The notes below the pieces were generated by a model. It saw only the letters and a list, made by a program, of their open reading frames with translations, did not search any database and had not been told where the DNA came from. Below are positions 9,235-18,910 of a stretch of 64,000 nt of DNA, in pieces. The position numbers and the translations under genes were made by a program. The stretch's first letter is position 1. Each line of letters opens with the position of its first letter. The stretch comes from Winogradskyella epiphytica (GTDB lineage Bacteria > Bacteroidota > Bacteroidia > Flavobacteriales > Flavobacteriaceae), in assembly GCF_003217215.1 (NCBI RefSeq), contig NZ_QJTD01000001.1, positions 806,001-870,000 of the forward strand, given 5' to 3'.

Positions 9235-9278
9235 AAAAAGAGGTCTTCTAAACATTATGTTTTAGATGACCTCTTTTT
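9235..9278 (+). terminator. Rho-independent terminator after tatA
   Basis: An 18-bp stem with one mismatch (AAAAAGAGGTC...GACCTCTTTTT) and a short loop, with A and T runs on both sides, so it can act in both directions. It also serves the convergent DUF4837 gene. Confidence 0.85.
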
Positions 9279-9330
9279 GCATTTAAAGTATTGTATCTCC
9301 AACAGATTTAAACCTATTAGAGTCTATATA

Positions 9331-10311
9331 TTATTTGATTTTAATTGACTTAATAATAGATTCTAATTCAAAAATGTAATCTCGTTTTTCTAAAGACGGT
9401 GCATAAACATAACCATCAGCCACTAAATAACGGTTATTAATTTTATCTTCAATAGCGTAAGTTATAAACGGACCTGCCATAGTATAGCCTTGCATATCCC
9501 ACAATCCTCGAACTTCATAAGCTGGTTTATTATCTATGATTGTTTTAAACATTGACGGCGCATAAGCGTCTTCAACAGCCATATATATTCCATCTTCGCC
9601 AGGAATTTTAGTTTTAGTTATCTCATCCCTCATTTTTACAATATCTACAATAGTACTATCTCCATTAGATATGGTTTCAAAAGGAACTTCATAAAACATT
9701 AATTCCATCGTCTTTGCATTAGATAAATTTTTTCTAACCCAGAAAAACTTGTCTTCTGCTTTACTAATTCTATAAACTGAAGGAATATTTATGGTAAACC
9801 CTAATTGGCTTTCCATTTTCTTCACGTCTAATAAGGATAGTTTAATACGTCTTTGTTTCTCTTTTACTTCTTCTTTGGTTAGCGCATCAATTATTTTTTC
9901 TTTATGTTCTTCTAATTGTGCTATAATTTCCTGATCTGTTTTACCTGTAATTAGAGCTACAGTTTGTGGCTTAGCATAAACATCATTTTTAATTTCTGTA
10001 GATGCTTCAACATTAGCTTTATCAATTTTTATTACAATTCTATTTCGAGCAGCAAAGCCGTCAAAAACCTGAGTTGGAATTTGCTTCATGCTGAATAAAG
10101 GTTCGTCGGTAGGTAGACCGGTTAAAGGTGCTGCAAAAATATTTCGAATTGATTCACCTACGGCGCCCTCCCAAACGATATTATCTGAAACAACAGAAAT
10201 AGTGTTTAAATTACCGTTTGAAGCAGGTAAAAAGTTTTGCTTGTCTCCTTCCTTTTTATCTCCACATGCCATTAATAGCACACAAAATAATACAGTGTAA
10301 AAAGCTCTCAT
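9331..10311 (-). CDS. DUF4837 family lipoprotein
   Basis: 326-residue protein starting MRAFYTVLFCVLLMACG, a lipoprotein signal with the lipid-modified Cys at 16. The mature part is a mixed alpha/beta domain typical of DUF4837, a family I know from Bacteroidota with no assigned function. It lies 23 nt downstream of the transglycosylase gene on the same strand, suggesting a two-gene transcript and a link to the envelope. No catalytic motif is evident. Confidence 0.85.
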   Translation of the reverse strand: MRAFYTVLFCVLLMACGDKKEGDKQNFLPASNGNLNTISVVSDNIVWEGAVGESIRNIFAAPLTGLPTDEPLFSMKQIPTQVFDGFAARNRIVIKIDKANVEASTEIKNDVYAKPQTVALITGKTDQEIIAQLEEHKEKIIDALTKEEVKEKQRRIKLSLLDVKKMESQLGFTINIPSVYRISKAEDKFFWVRKNLSNAKTMELMFYEVPFETISNGDSTIVDIVKMRDEITKTKIPGEDGIYMAVEDAYAPSMFKTIIDNKPAYEVRGLWDMQGYTMAGPFITYAIEDKINNRYLVADGYVYAPSLEKRDYIFELESIIKSIKIK

Positions 10312-10334
10312 AAGTTTAAGTTTTTGATGGTTTA

Positions 10335-11888
10335 TTATTTCGACACAATTAGCGTCATTCCTATTTTGAGTTTATTACCACTAATATCGTTCCAATCTTT
10401 AATATCTTGAACAGAAACACCAGAAAACTTCTGTGCTATGGACCAAAGTGAATCTCCTGATTTCACTTTATACGTTTTTTTCCCCTCGGTATTAACCACT
10501 TTTTTAGCCGGGCTCGTCGTATTTGAAACGCCATGATTCTTTGGGTATATTGTTAGACGTTGCCCAATTTTCAAGTTATTACTCCTTAAATTATTCCATT
10601 GCTTTAATTGACTCACCCTAACCCCATATTTTCTAGCAATTTTTCCTAAATAATCACCATTTCTTACACGGTATCTTATTTTAGTATCATCATTAACCAC
10701 TTGAGGTAAGGGCTTTTCGCGCTTATTAAATTCAGCATTGGCAAATGCGTAAATTTTATCTTCGTTAGTAACAAAGGTTCCCACAGCTTTTCTGGGCAAT
10801 CTTAAAGCATAAATTTTTCCTTCAACCTTAGGAATTATATCTAATTTGTACGAGGGATTTAAAAACTGTAATTCTTCAAGATTTATACCTGTTGCTTCAG
10901 ACACATGTTTTAAAGAAATCATTTGTTTTACGTGAACTGTATCTGTCTGTATCAATTGAAATGCTGGTCGTTCTGGTTTAAAACCATGCTCTTCGGCATA
11001 TTCAAAAATATACATAGTCGCTAAAAAAGCGGGTACGTATCCTGCTGTTTCTCTCGGAAGGTTATGACGGATATTCCAATAATTTTTAGAACCTCCTGAT
11101 CGTCTAATCGCTTTATTTACATTGCCTGGCCCAGAATTATACGCTGCCAAGGCTAAATCCCAATCATTGAAAATACGATACATTCTTCCTAAATATTCAG
11201 CCGCTGCCGTAGTTGATTTTATAGGATCACTACGATCGTCTACATAACTGCTCACATCTAAATTATGCTCCTTCCCCGTTCCGTACATAAATTGCCAAAT
11301 CCCAGTTGCTCCCACACGAGATCGAGCTCTTGGTTTTAAAGCCGATTCAACAATCGCTAAATACTTCATTTCAAGTGGAATATTGTGATTGTCGAATTCT
11401 TGTTCAAACATTGGGAAATAAAAATGACTTAAGCCCATTAAACGCTCAATAGATGTACGTCTGTGCTTCAAGTAACTTTTAATAACACTTTCTAAAGATG
11501 TATTGTACTCAACATTAAAAGGTGTCCTTGCATTTAGTCGTTCTAACCGTGCTTTTAAGGTATCTGTAGAAAGTTCTGGATAGTCAACTGGGTCATATTT
11601 AAGTTCGGTAACCGATTTATAAATAGTATCGAAAAGAGAATTGCTATACAGCTCTTTTAACCATTTTGCATCCAATTCCTGAGCTTCAGGTAAATCCTGA
11701 AGATCTTTTATTCCCAACGAATCCACTATAGCTTCGATCTTTTCATCAGTAGAAAGTTGTTTACTGTCTAAAGATTTACTGTTTTCTGCTTTAGATGATT
11801 TGTTTGAGGTGCTATCTGTTTTAGGTTGGGAAAATCCAAGATATCCCAAACCAAGTAGACAAAACAATACATATGTTTTTAATGTCAT
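10335..11888 (-). CDS. Membrane-bound lytic murein transglycosylase D-like, two LysM domains
   Basis: 517-residue secreted wall enzyme. A signal peptide (1-20) is followed by a low-complexity linker, a lysozyme-like SLT domain with catalytic Glu181 in AIVESALKP and the downstream GATGIWQF and AAYNSGPGNV motifs, and two C-terminal LysM peptidoglycan-binding domains at about 408-450 and 470-516. Such enzymes cleave the MurNAc-GlcNAc bond with anhydro product. It is followed by the DUF4837 lipoprotein gene. An AT-only hairpin near 11942-11962, upstream of it, may end pgk transcripts. Confidence 0.92.
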   Translation of the reverse strand: MTLKTYVLFCLLGLGYLGFSQPKTDSTSNKSSKAENSKSLDSKQLSTDEKIEAIVDSLGIKDLQDLPEAQELDAKWLKELYSNSLFDTIYKSVTELKYDPVDYPELSTDTLKARLERLNARTPFNVEYNTSLESVIKSYLKHRRTSIERLMGLSHFYFPMFEQEFDNHNIPLEMKYLAIVESALKPRARSRVGATGIWQFMYGTGKEHNLDVSSYVDDRSDPIKSTTAAAEYLGRMYRIFNDWDLALAAYNSGPGNVNKAIRRSGGSKNYWNIRHNLPRETAGYVPAFLATMYIFEYAEEHGFKPERPAFQLIQTDTVHVKQMISLKHVSEATGINLEELQFLNPSYKLDIIPKVEGKIYALRLPRKAVGTFVTNEDKIYAFANAEFNKREKPLPQVVNDDTKIRYRVRNGDYLGKIARKYGVRVSQLKQWNNLRSNNLKIGQRLTIYPKNHGVSNTTSPAKKVVNTEGKKTYKVKSGDSLWSIAQKFSGVSVQDIKDWNDISGNKLKIGMTLIVSK

Positions 11889-11965
11889 GGTTTACAAAAT
11901 GTTTCGTAAAAATTCAACGTCTCATTAAAACGTCGCAATCTCTAAAAATAGTATATTTTTAGTTG

Positions 11966-13153
11966 TTAGTTTAAAATAGCAGCTATTCCAGGTAAAGTCT
12001 TACCTTCTAAGCTTTCAAGCATTGCGCCACCACCTGTACTTACGTAGCTCACCTTGTCTTCAAAACCAAATTGTTTCACAGCCGCAACAGAATCTCCACC
12101 TCCTACTAAAGAAAAGGCTCCATTTTTAGTTGAATTTGCGATAGAATTTCCTAACTCTATAGTGCCCTTAGCGAAATTTTCCAATTCAAATACACCTAAA
12201 GGACCATTCCATAGTATAGTTTTACATTCGTTAACAATACCATCAAAAAGTTCTATCGATTTAGGTCCAGCATCCAAACCTTGCCAACCATCAGGAATTT
12301 CATTGACCGCACAAATTTGGGTGTTTGCATCATTACTAAAAGCATCTGCGGCTACCACATCTACAGGAAGATGAATTTTTACACCTTTCGCTTCAGCTTG
12401 TTTTAAAATATCTAAAGCCAATTCCATTTTATCGTCTTCGCAAATAGAATCGCCAATTTGACCGCCTTGAGCTTTAATAAAAGTGAATGTCATTCCACCA
12501 CCAATAATCATATGATCCACTTTATCTAAAATATTTTCAATCACTGTAATTTTTGAAGATACTTTAGCACCACCTAGCACAGCTAAAACAGGTTTCTCTC
12601 CATCTTCCATTACCTTTTTGATGCTTTCAATTTCTTGAGCTAAAAGATGACCAAAGCATTTTTTTTCTGGGAAAAATTCCGCTACAATTGTTGTAGAAGC
12701 ATGCGCTCTATGCGCAGTACCAAAGGCATCATTTACATAGATATCACCTAATTTTGATAATTGCTCTGCAAAATCTCTATCACCTTGTTTTTCTTCTTCA
12801 TGAAAACGTAAATTTTCAAGTAATAAGATTTCACCTGGCTGTAAGGCATTTGCTTTTTCTTCTGCTTCAGCTCCAACACAGTCTGAGGCAAACTTCACCT
12901 CTACTCCACATATATCTTCAATTTTCGGAATAATATGTTTTAGTGAAAATTCCTCTTGTACACCATTTGGACGGCCTAAGTGCGACATAAGTACACAACT
13001 ACCACCATCTTCTAATACTTTAATAATTGTTGGTTTTGCCGAATCAATTCGTGTCGCATCAGTGACATTAAAATTTTCGTCTAATGGCACATTAAAATCA
13101 ACACGTATTAATGCTTTTTTATCTTTAAAGTTGAAATCGTTTAGTGTTTTCAT
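11966..13153 (-). CDS. pgk: Phosphoglycerate kinase
   Basis: Glycolytic enzyme making ATP from 1,3-bisphosphoglycerate. The 395-residue protein has the N-terminal RVDFNVPLD substrate motif, [17 protein letters not shown] and the C-terminal GGGDS and STGGGAMLE nucleotide-binding parts. Normal length and monocistronic. A TATATTTG box at 13294-13301 would give a leader of about 130 nt. Confidence 0.98.
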   Translation of the reverse strand: MKTLNDFNFKDKKALIRVDFNVPLDENFNVTDATRIDSAKPTIIKVLEDGGSCVLMSHLGRPNGVQEEFSLKHIIPKIEDICGVEVKFASDCVGAEAEEKANALQPGEILLLENLRFHEEEKQGDRDFAEQLSKLGDIYVNDAFGTAHRAHASTTIVAEFFPEKKCFGHLLAQEIESIKKVMEDGEKPVLAVLGGAKVSSKITVIENILDKVDHMIIGGGMTFTFIKAQGGQIGDSICEDDKMELALDILKQAEAKGVKIHLPVDVVAADAFSNDANTQICAVNEIPDGWQGLDAGPKSIELFDGIVNECKTILWNGPLGVFELENFAKGTIELGNSIANSTKNGAFSLVGGGDSVAAVKQFGFEDKVSYVSTGGGAMLESLEGKTLPGIAAILN

Positions 13154-13293
13154 CTGTTTGAAGTTTTTATTTAGTTGATAGTGAGTAAAATGATATCACA
13201 ATCAGGAATTTGGTTAAAGAATCTTAATCCACAAAAATCTAAATTCATGGTAGAAAACCTTTTAACTTAATTCTTAATTAGAATTCTGAATCG

Positions 13294-13301
13294 CAAATAT
13301 A
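13294..13301 (-). promoter_or_regulatory. Putative -7 box (TATATTTG) of pgk
   Basis: Minus-strand match to TAnnTTTG in the 245-nt divergent gap between pgk and holB. No matching -33 element is visible. The rest of the gap shows nothing clear. Confidence 0.4.
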
Positions 13302-13398
13302 AAGATTAGAAACAGAATTTTTTATATAGTTTTGCTTTCATACCAAGTTTACTGATTAAGTTAAAGAAACGCGGTAAATTAACCATTGAATCAATAAC

Positions 13399-14559
13399 AT
13401 GTTATTTTCTGAAGTATTAGGCCAAGAACATATTAAAAACCATCTTACAACAAGTGTTGATGCCGGTAGAATTGCTCATGCTCAACTTTTTGTTGGTCCT
13501 GAAGGATCGGGCACTTTGCCAATGGCACTGGCTTATGCCCAATATATTTTATGCGGTAATTCTAATGGTGAAAATACAGGAGGTAATGAATCGTGTAATC
13601 TAAAGTGCAAGAATAATTCGCATCCAGATATGCATTTTGCTTTTCCTGTTACCACAAGTGATAAAGTAAAAAGTAAGCCTGTTTCAAAATACTATATGGA
13701 AGAGTGGCGACAATTATTGGAGCAACAACCTTATGGTAATTTATTCGATTTTTATAAACTCCTAGGTGTAGATAATAAACAAGGTTTAATTAGTGTAGAG
13801 GAGGCTGCAGAAATTATGAAATCTCTTACACTAAAATCTTATGAAGGCGGCTACAAAGTTATGATTATTTGGATGGCAGAAAAGATGAATTCTGCCTGTG
13901 CCAACAAGCTTTTAAAGCTAATCGAGGAACCTCCTAAAAACACTATTTTTATTTTAATTGCCGAAGACGAAGAACAAATTATAAATACCATTCGATCACG
14001 TTGTCAAGTCTTACATTTTCCTCCATTAGCAGAGGAAGCTATCACTAGAGCTTTAGTTAAAAACTTTCATATTGAAGAAGCCGTTGCAACTAAAATTGCC
14101 CACCAATCTAATGGGAATTACAATAAGGCTGCCGACTTGATTTATCATGATAGTGAAGATATTCAATTTGAAAAATGGTTTGTGTTTTGGATTCGTTCTG
14201 CTTTTAAGGCTAAAGGAAACAAAGCAGCGATACATGATTTAATTTCTTGGTCTGAAGAAATTGCTAAAACAGGTCGTGAAACACAAAAGAATTTTCTAAA
14301 TTTTTGCTTAAATTATTTCAGACAGGCTCTATTACTCAATTATAAAGCTGATGAATTGGTTTATTTAGAGCCGAAATCAGACGATTTTAAACTTGAAAAG
14401 TTTGCTCCTTTTGTGCATGATTCAAATATTATGGAGATTTCTGAAGAACTTCAAGATGCGATTTATCATATAGAACGAAACGGTAATTCGAAGATAGTAC
14501 TTACCGATTTATCAATTAAACTAACACGTTTATTGCATAAAAAAAGCCAAGCTTCATAG
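13399..14559 (+). CDS. holB: DNA polymerase III subunit delta-prime-like clamp loader protein
   Basis: 386-residue AAA+ clamp-loader subunit. The P-loop is degenerate (GPEGSGTLP at 33-41, no Lys), as in delta-prime subunits that do not hydrolyse ATP. Zinc-module cysteines C52, C66 and C70 lie just after it. The sensor region IRSRCQVLHFP follows near 200. The C-terminal third is the helical collar domain. The protein helps load the beta clamp during replication. It stands alone between divergent pgk and a convergent OmpH gene. Its last codons are part of the terminator stem. Confidence 0.9.
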   Translation: MLFSEVLGQEHIKNHLTTSVDAGRIAHAQLFVGPEGSGTLPMALAYAQYILCGNSNGENTGGNESCNLKCKNNSHPDMHFAFPVTTSDKVKSKPVSKYYMEEWRQLLEQQPYGNLFDFYKLLGVDNKQGLISVEEAAEIMKSLTLKSYEGGYKVMIIWMAEKMNSACANKLLKLIEEPPKNTIFILIAEDEEQIINTIRSRCQVLHFPPLAEEAITRALVKNFHIEEAVATKIAHQSNGNYNKAADLIYHDSEDIQFEKWFVFWIRSAFKAKGNKAAIHDLISWSEEIAKTGRETQKNFLNFCLNYFRQALLLNYKADELVYLEPKSDDFKLEKFAPFVHDSNIMEISEELQDAIYHIERNGNSKIVLTDLSIKLTRLLHKKSQAS

Positions 14560-14570
14560 CTTGGCTTTTT
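14541..14570. terminator. Bidirectional terminator between holB and the OmpH-like gene
   Basis: A 12-bp perfect stem (AAAAAGCCAAGC / GCTTGGCTTTTT) around a 6-nt loop. It overlaps the end of holB: the stop codon TAG (14557-14559) is at the loop edge. A and T runs on both sides suit both convergent genes. Confidence 0.88.
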
Positions 14571-14591
14571 AATTCAATTTAACCTTGAGAA

Positions 14592-15116
14592 TTATTCTTC
14601 AGTCTTAGTTTCTGATTTTTTATTCAGTGATTCAAGAACTTCTTCAGTAATATCGTTAGCATCTGTACCGTATAACACAGATCCAGCTTCATTGGCTCCT
14701 AAAATATAAGTGTAACCATTAGTTTTACCGTAATCTTTAATAAATTCTTTTACTTCCTTAACCAAAGAATCAATTTGAGCTTGACCTTCAGTTTGTAAAG
14801 CTTTCTCTTCAGAACCTAGTTGGTAATCTTGCATTTGCTTTTTCTGAACTAATGCATTGTACTCTTCTTCTGCTTTTGCCTGACCAATTTTTGCTGCTCT
14901 CGTTTGAAAAGCTTGCGCTTCCACTTGAATCATTTGCTGAAGGCTATCTGCTTTCTTATTAAATTTTTCAATCTTAGTTTTAAACTTAGCTTCAAAGTCT
15001 TTTTTCTTATTAAACTCGTTAACCACTTTTGTGTTGTCAACGAATGCGATTTTTTGCTGTTCTTGACAAGATGCAGCAGCAACTAAGACCATTAGACTTA
15101 AAATTATTTTTTTCAT
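14592..15116 (-). CDS. OmpH/Skp family periplasmic chaperone-like protein
   Basis: 174-residue exported protein. The N-terminus MKKIILSLMVLVAAASCQ carries a signal with a plausible lipobox (AASC, Cys17), so it may be a lipoprotein. The mature chain starts with the KIAFVDNTKVVNEF strand typical of OmpH, then a long charged coiled coil (about 38-115) and a small alpha/beta end (YTYILGAN). Skp-type proteins hold unfolded outer membrane proteins as trimers. Paralogues are common in this phylum and exact client proteins are unknown. No bamA neighbour here. Confidence 0.85.
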   Translation of the reverse strand: MKKIILSLMVLVAAASCQEQQKIAFVDNTKVVNEFNKKKDFEAKFKTKIEKFNKKADSLQQMIQVEAQAFQTRAAKIGQAKAEEEYNALVQKKQMQDYQLGSEEKALQTEGQAQIDSLVKEVKEFIKDYGKTNGYTYILGANEAGSVLYGTDANDITEEVLESLNKKSETKTEE

Positions 15117-15188
15117 AGTTTATTTTATTAATTAAGTAATGTTGAAATTTTTTAAAATTTCCAATTTAGTATTCTATTTAAATTTCTG

Positions 15189-15196
15189 CAAATGTA
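15189..15196 (-). promoter_or_regulatory. Putative -7 box (TACATTTG) of the OmpH-like gene
   Basis: Minus-strand TAnnTTTG match about 72 nt before the start codon. Single-element evidence only. The remaining gap up to 15376 shows no gene. Confidence 0.35.
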
Positions 15197-15376
15197 TAAA
15201 AGTTAAGTACTGATTTCGGAAAAACTTTTAATATTGAAAATATCTATAGTTATTACAAATAACTATTCCTAAAACCAATTAAAAATGAAGTCAAATAAAG
15301 CGTTTTAAGCGCGTTTTGAAATTTCTTACTAGAATCGGATGTTTTATTGTTAAATAACGCATTAAACGTCTTAAAA

Positions 15377-16237
15377 TTAAAAATCAGCTCTTTTTAGGAC
15401 ATAAATATGGGACGAATACTCTTTGGAACGTTTTGCTTTCATATTTGAACGCCAACCAACCCAAAATGCCTTAATCGGATTCATAAATCCATTTTTATAT
15501 TTTTCTGAAAGTAGACATACATAATAGGCGTCAAATTTCATTGGCAACGTTTTTACTATAGACATCTTCTCTACTTGAAATAATTTATCAATCGCTGTTT
15601 TAGAAAAATGCCAAAGATGTCTTGGTACATCATATGCCGCCCAAAAGTTTTTGTAATATTGAGCATCGTAACTTTTATAATTGGGAACTGCAATAACCAA
15701 AGTGCCATTTGGTTTTAACAAGCGTTTTAATAGAGCCACTTGGTTTTCTAAATGAGGCAAATGTTCCAAAACATGCCAAAGCGTAATTACATCAAAACTG
15801 TTTGCTTGTAATTTTTCTAATTCGCTTGTATCAAAAACGGAATTATTTGTTTTTGAATTTGCAATTTTCCTTGCACTTTCATTTGGTTCAATTCCGGTAA
15901 TTTCCCAATTATTTTTTAAAGCTGTTTCTAGAAAATCACCTGTACCACATCCAATATCTAAAAGTGTTTTAGATTCTGCTTTAAAAGAGTTAATGAGTTT
16001 CAGTTTACGTTTTAGTGAAATTTCCCGTACGGTATGATAAACATATTCTAAGAGATTACGTTTTGTATCTGTATGAGAAATATAATCATCACTCTTGTAA
16101 TACTCCGAAAGTTTATTTTCTTCCGGTTGCGGAAAAGTCTCCAACAGATCAAGTTCATTATTATATAATAATTGAAACTCTTCTCCAGAAATAGAATAAT
16201 CCTTTACCCTTAAATATGATGATTTTTTATCGGACAC
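15377..16237 (-). CDS. Class I SAM-dependent methyltransferase
   Basis: 286-residue methyltransferase. An N-terminal extension (1-85) precedes the Rossmann domain with motif I LLDIGCGTGDF (about 92-102), an acidic GIEPNE strand (about 116-121) and the post-motif WHVLEHLPH. The C-terminal part is a methyltransferase-11/23-type domain followed by a basic tail. This architecture is often seen in small-molecule or sugar methylases. The substrate cannot be told. It stands alone, with gaps of about 250 nt on both sides. Confidence 0.85.
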   Translation of the reverse strand: MSDKKSSYLRVKDYSISGEEFQLLYNNELDLLETFPQPEENKLSEYYKSDDYISHTDTKRNLLEYVYHTVREISLKRKLKLINSFKAESKTLLDIGCGTGDFLETALKNNWEITGIEPNESARKIANSKTNNSVFDTSELEKLQANSFDVITLWHVLEHLPHLENQVALLKRLLKPNGTLVIAVPNYKSYDAQYYKNFWAAYDVPRHLWHFSKTAIDKLFQVEKMSIVKTLPMKFDAYYVCLLSEKYKNGFMNPIKAFWVGWRSNMKAKRSKEYSSHIYVLKRADF

Positions 16238-16466
16238 TATATGATGAAAATTTTTTAGAAGTTATAATTTTAGAAGTTTGACAACACCTTATTAATTATT
16301 ATAACGAATTGAATTATTATAAATGACTAAGAAATTATATCTATTTCTCTCAACTATTCTGAATTGTAATCTTTGATAATTGAGGTCTATTCTTCGTTAA
16401 AATTTATGATAATCGATAACTTCCAGGTATTCATTTTTAATTCAAAGAAAGTCTCAAAAATCAAAT

Positions 16467-16482
16467 TGTTTCACGTGGAACA
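16467..16482. other. parS-like ParB binding site 1
   Basis: Read on the minus strand this 16-mer is TGTTCCACGTGAAACA, identical to the classical Spo0J/ParB parS consensus as I know it. The flanks extend the symmetry to 22 nt (16464-16485, one mismatched pair). It starts 4 nt after the mnmG stop. Sites like this load the ParB clamp for origin segregation. Confidence 0.85.
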
Positions 16483-16488
16483 ATTTTA

Positions 16489-18360
16489 TTATCTACCCAA
16501 ATAAACCAACAAAACGGAAATATCATTTGGAGAAACACCACTTATTCTGGACGCCTGAGAAATTGTAACCGGTCTGATTTTTTCTAATTTTTGACGCGCC
16601 TCCATACTCATAGATTTTAATTTTGAATAGTCAAAATTAGAAGGGATTTTTAAATTTTCCAGACGATTTAACTTATCTGCATTATTCTTTTCCTTCTCTA
16701 TATATCCAGAATATTTCACCTGAATTTCGGTTTGCTCGATAACCTCAGAATCTAAATCATGTTCTTTTAAATACTTCTCCACTGATTCAAATTGCTTCAT
16801 ATCTTCAATGATAATATTCGGTCTCGCAAATAACTTAAACATTTTATCTTGCTGTTTTACTGGAGACGATTTTTTTGATTCTAATACAGGATTTGCTTCT
16901 TCAGGAGTCACACTAGTATCTCTAAAAAACTGTACAAATGCAGCAGATTTTGCCTGCTTCTCCTCCATTCTTTCTAAACGTTCTCTAGAAGCCAATCCTA
17001 ATTCATAAGACTTAGGCGTCAATCTAAAATCAGCATTATCTTGTCTTAACAGCGTTCTATATTCTGCACGAGAAGTAAACATTCTATAAGGCTCCTCAGT
17101 ACCTTTTGTAATTAGATCGTCAATTAAAACACCTATATAAGCTTCATCACGTTGCAATGTAAAAGCATCTTTTTCTTGTACTTTTAAACTAGCGTTAATT
17201 CCAGCCATCAATCCTTGAGAAGCCGCTTCTTCATATCCCGTTGTTCCATTAATCTGACCTGCGAAATACAGTCCATCAACCAACTTAGTTTCTAAAGTAT
17301 GTTTCAATTGTGTAGGTGGAAAATAATCATATTCTATAGCATATCCTGGTCTAAAGAATTTCACATTTTCAAATCCCACTACAGATCGTAATGCTTTAAA
17401 TTGAACATCTTCCGGTAGAGACGTAGAGAATCCATTGACATAAACTTCACAAGTATTCCACCCTTCAGGCTCTACAAATAATTGATGTTTATCTTTATCA
17501 GCAAAACGATTAATTTTATCTTCAATAGATGGACAATATCTTGGACCAACACTTTTAATTCTTCCATTAAACATTGGTGAACGATCAAAACCTTCACGCA
17601 ACAAATCGTGAACTAATTCACTTGTATGCGTCATATGACAAGAGCGTTGTTCCTTTAATGGTTTCGTAATATCTAAGTAAGAAAATTTTTCTGGATGTTC
17701 ATCACCAGGTTGTTCAATCATTTTAGAAAAATCTAAGGAACGACCATCCACTCTAGGAGGAGTACCTGTTTTCATTCTTCCTGATTCAAATCCTAATTCT
17801 ACGAGTTGCTCTGTAATTCCTGTCGCGGCTTTTTCACCTGCTCTACCTCCACCGAAATTTTTATCTCCAATATGAATCAATCCATTTAAAAAAGTTCCAT
17901 TGGTTAAGACAACGGTCTTCGCTTTTATTTCAATTCCGAGAGAAGTTTTAACGCCAACCACTTTGTGATTTTTTACTAAAAGTCCAGAAACCATTTCCTG
18001 ATAAAAATCAAGATTCGGTGTTGCTTCCAATCGTAATCTCCAATCTTCTGCAAAACGCATTCTATCACTTTGAACTCTTGGACTCCACATTGCAGGTCCT
18101 TTAGATTTATTCAACATTTTAAATTGAATCGCAGAGGTATCAGACACAATTCCACTATAACCACCAAGCGCATCAATCTCTCTCACAATTTGTCCCTTTG
18201 CTATTCCACCCATCGCTGGATTACAAGACATCTGTGCGATATTCTGAAGATTCATTGTAATCAATAATGTTTTGCTTCCCATATTTGCAGCAGCTGCCGC
18301 AGCCTCACTTCCTGCATGACCTGCACCTACAACAATAACATCATATTCTTCGTTAAACAT
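16489..18360 (-). CDS. mnmG: tRNA uridine-5-carboxymethylaminomethyl modification enzyme MnmG
   Basis: FAD/NADH-dependent large subunit that, with MnmE and methylene-tetrahydrofolate, modifies the wobble uridine of several tRNAs. The 623-residue protein has the FAD-binding GAGHAGSEAA at about 12-21, the family signature around GGGRAGEKAATG, a C-terminal second signature in FAGQINGTTGYEEAA, and the helical C-terminal domain that contacts MnmE. Length is normal. It stands alone on its strand, bracketed by two ParB-type sites. mnmG (gidA) sits beside the origin in many bacteria, which fits. Confidence 0.98.
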   Translation of the reverse strand: MFNEEYDVIVVGAGHAGSEAAAAAANMGSKTLLITMNLQNIAQMSCNPAMGGIAKGQIVREIDALGGYSGIVSDTSAIQFKMLNKSKGPAMWSPRVQSDRMRFAEDWRLRLEATPNLDFYQEMVSGLLVKNHKVVGVKTSLGIEIKAKTVVLTNGTFLNGLIHIGDKNFGGGRAGEKAATGITEQLVELGFESGRMKTGTPPRVDGRSLDFSKMIEQPGDEHPEKFSYLDITKPLKEQRSCHMTHTSELVHDLLREGFDRSPMFNGRIKSVGPRYCPSIEDKINRFADKDKHQLFVEPEGWNTCEVYVNGFSTSLPEDVQFKALRSVVGFENVKFFRPGYAIEYDYFPPTQLKHTLETKLVDGLYFAGQINGTTGYEEAASQGLMAGINASLKVQEKDAFTLQRDEAYIGVLIDDLITKGTEEPYRMFTSRAEYRTLLRQDNADFRLTPKSYELGLASRERLERMEEKQAKSAAFVQFFRDTSVTPEEANPVLESKKSSPVKQQDKMFKLFARPNIIIEDMKQFESVEKYLKEHDLDSEVIEQTEIQVKYSGYIEKEKNNADKLNRLENLKIPSNFDYSKLKSMSMEARQKLEKIRPVTISQASRISGVSPNDISVLLVYLGR

Positions 18361-18468
18361 ATTAACTTCTTTTAATAATCTTAAATATATATTTTATCCT
18401 TTTATAGAGTGTCAAATTCGATATACGAACACCATATAAAAATAGATTCCAACCGAATAATTTTAAAT

Positions 18469-18484
18469 TGTTCCACGTGGAACA
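18469..18484. other. parS-like ParB binding site 2 (perfect palindrome)
   Basis: TGTTCCACGTGGAACA is a perfect palindrome, one base from the parS consensus. The symmetry continues to 22 nt (18466-18487). It lies between the mnmG start and the ybeY stop, 1,987 nt from the end of site 1. Confidence 0.82.
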
Positions 18485-18502
18485 ATTATATACTTCGTCT
18501 TT

Positions 18503-18910
18503 TTATCTTTTCGACAGATAATAATCCTCTTTCGATCGCATTAATTTCTCCTCATCATCCGACTTGTCTTTATATCCACAATAATGTAAAATTCCGTGAA
18601 TCATTACTCGAGCAAGTTCATCATCAAAAGTGACCTTAAATTCTTCGGCATTTTCTTTAACACGATCTATGGAAATATAGATTTCACCATGTAGTTCTTT
18701 TCCTACTGAATAATCAAAACTAATAATGTCTGTTAAGGTATCGTGATTGAGAAAATCGACATTTAATTTATGTAGATAATCATCATCCACAAAAATGTAA
18801 TGAATCTCGCCTTCTTTACAGCCTTCTTCTAATATGGTGTTTATAATCCAGTCAGTAACTTTCTTTTCGTCTTGAATTAAAAACTCGGTTTCGTAGTTAA
18901 AACTAATCAT
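18503..18910 (-). CDS. ybeY: Endoribonuclease YbeY (16S rRNA maturation)
   Basis: 135-residue metal-dependent RNase for 16S rRNA 3'-end processing and ribosome quality control. The UPF0054 core MIHGILHYCGYKD carries the two zinc His of HGxLH. The third ligand, usually His in GYDH, reads GYKDK here; I recall this variant from related bacteria. LTDIISF, the other family motif, is present. The gene overlaps the DUF4175 gene by 8 nt and is read after it. Confidence 0.93.
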   Translation of the reverse strand: MISFNYETEFLIQDEKKVTDWIINTILEEGCKEGEIHYIFVDDDYLHKLNVDFLNHDTLTDIISFDYSVGKELHGEIYISIDRVKENAEEFKVTFDDELARVMIHGILHYCGYKDKSDDEEKLMRSKEDYYLSKR

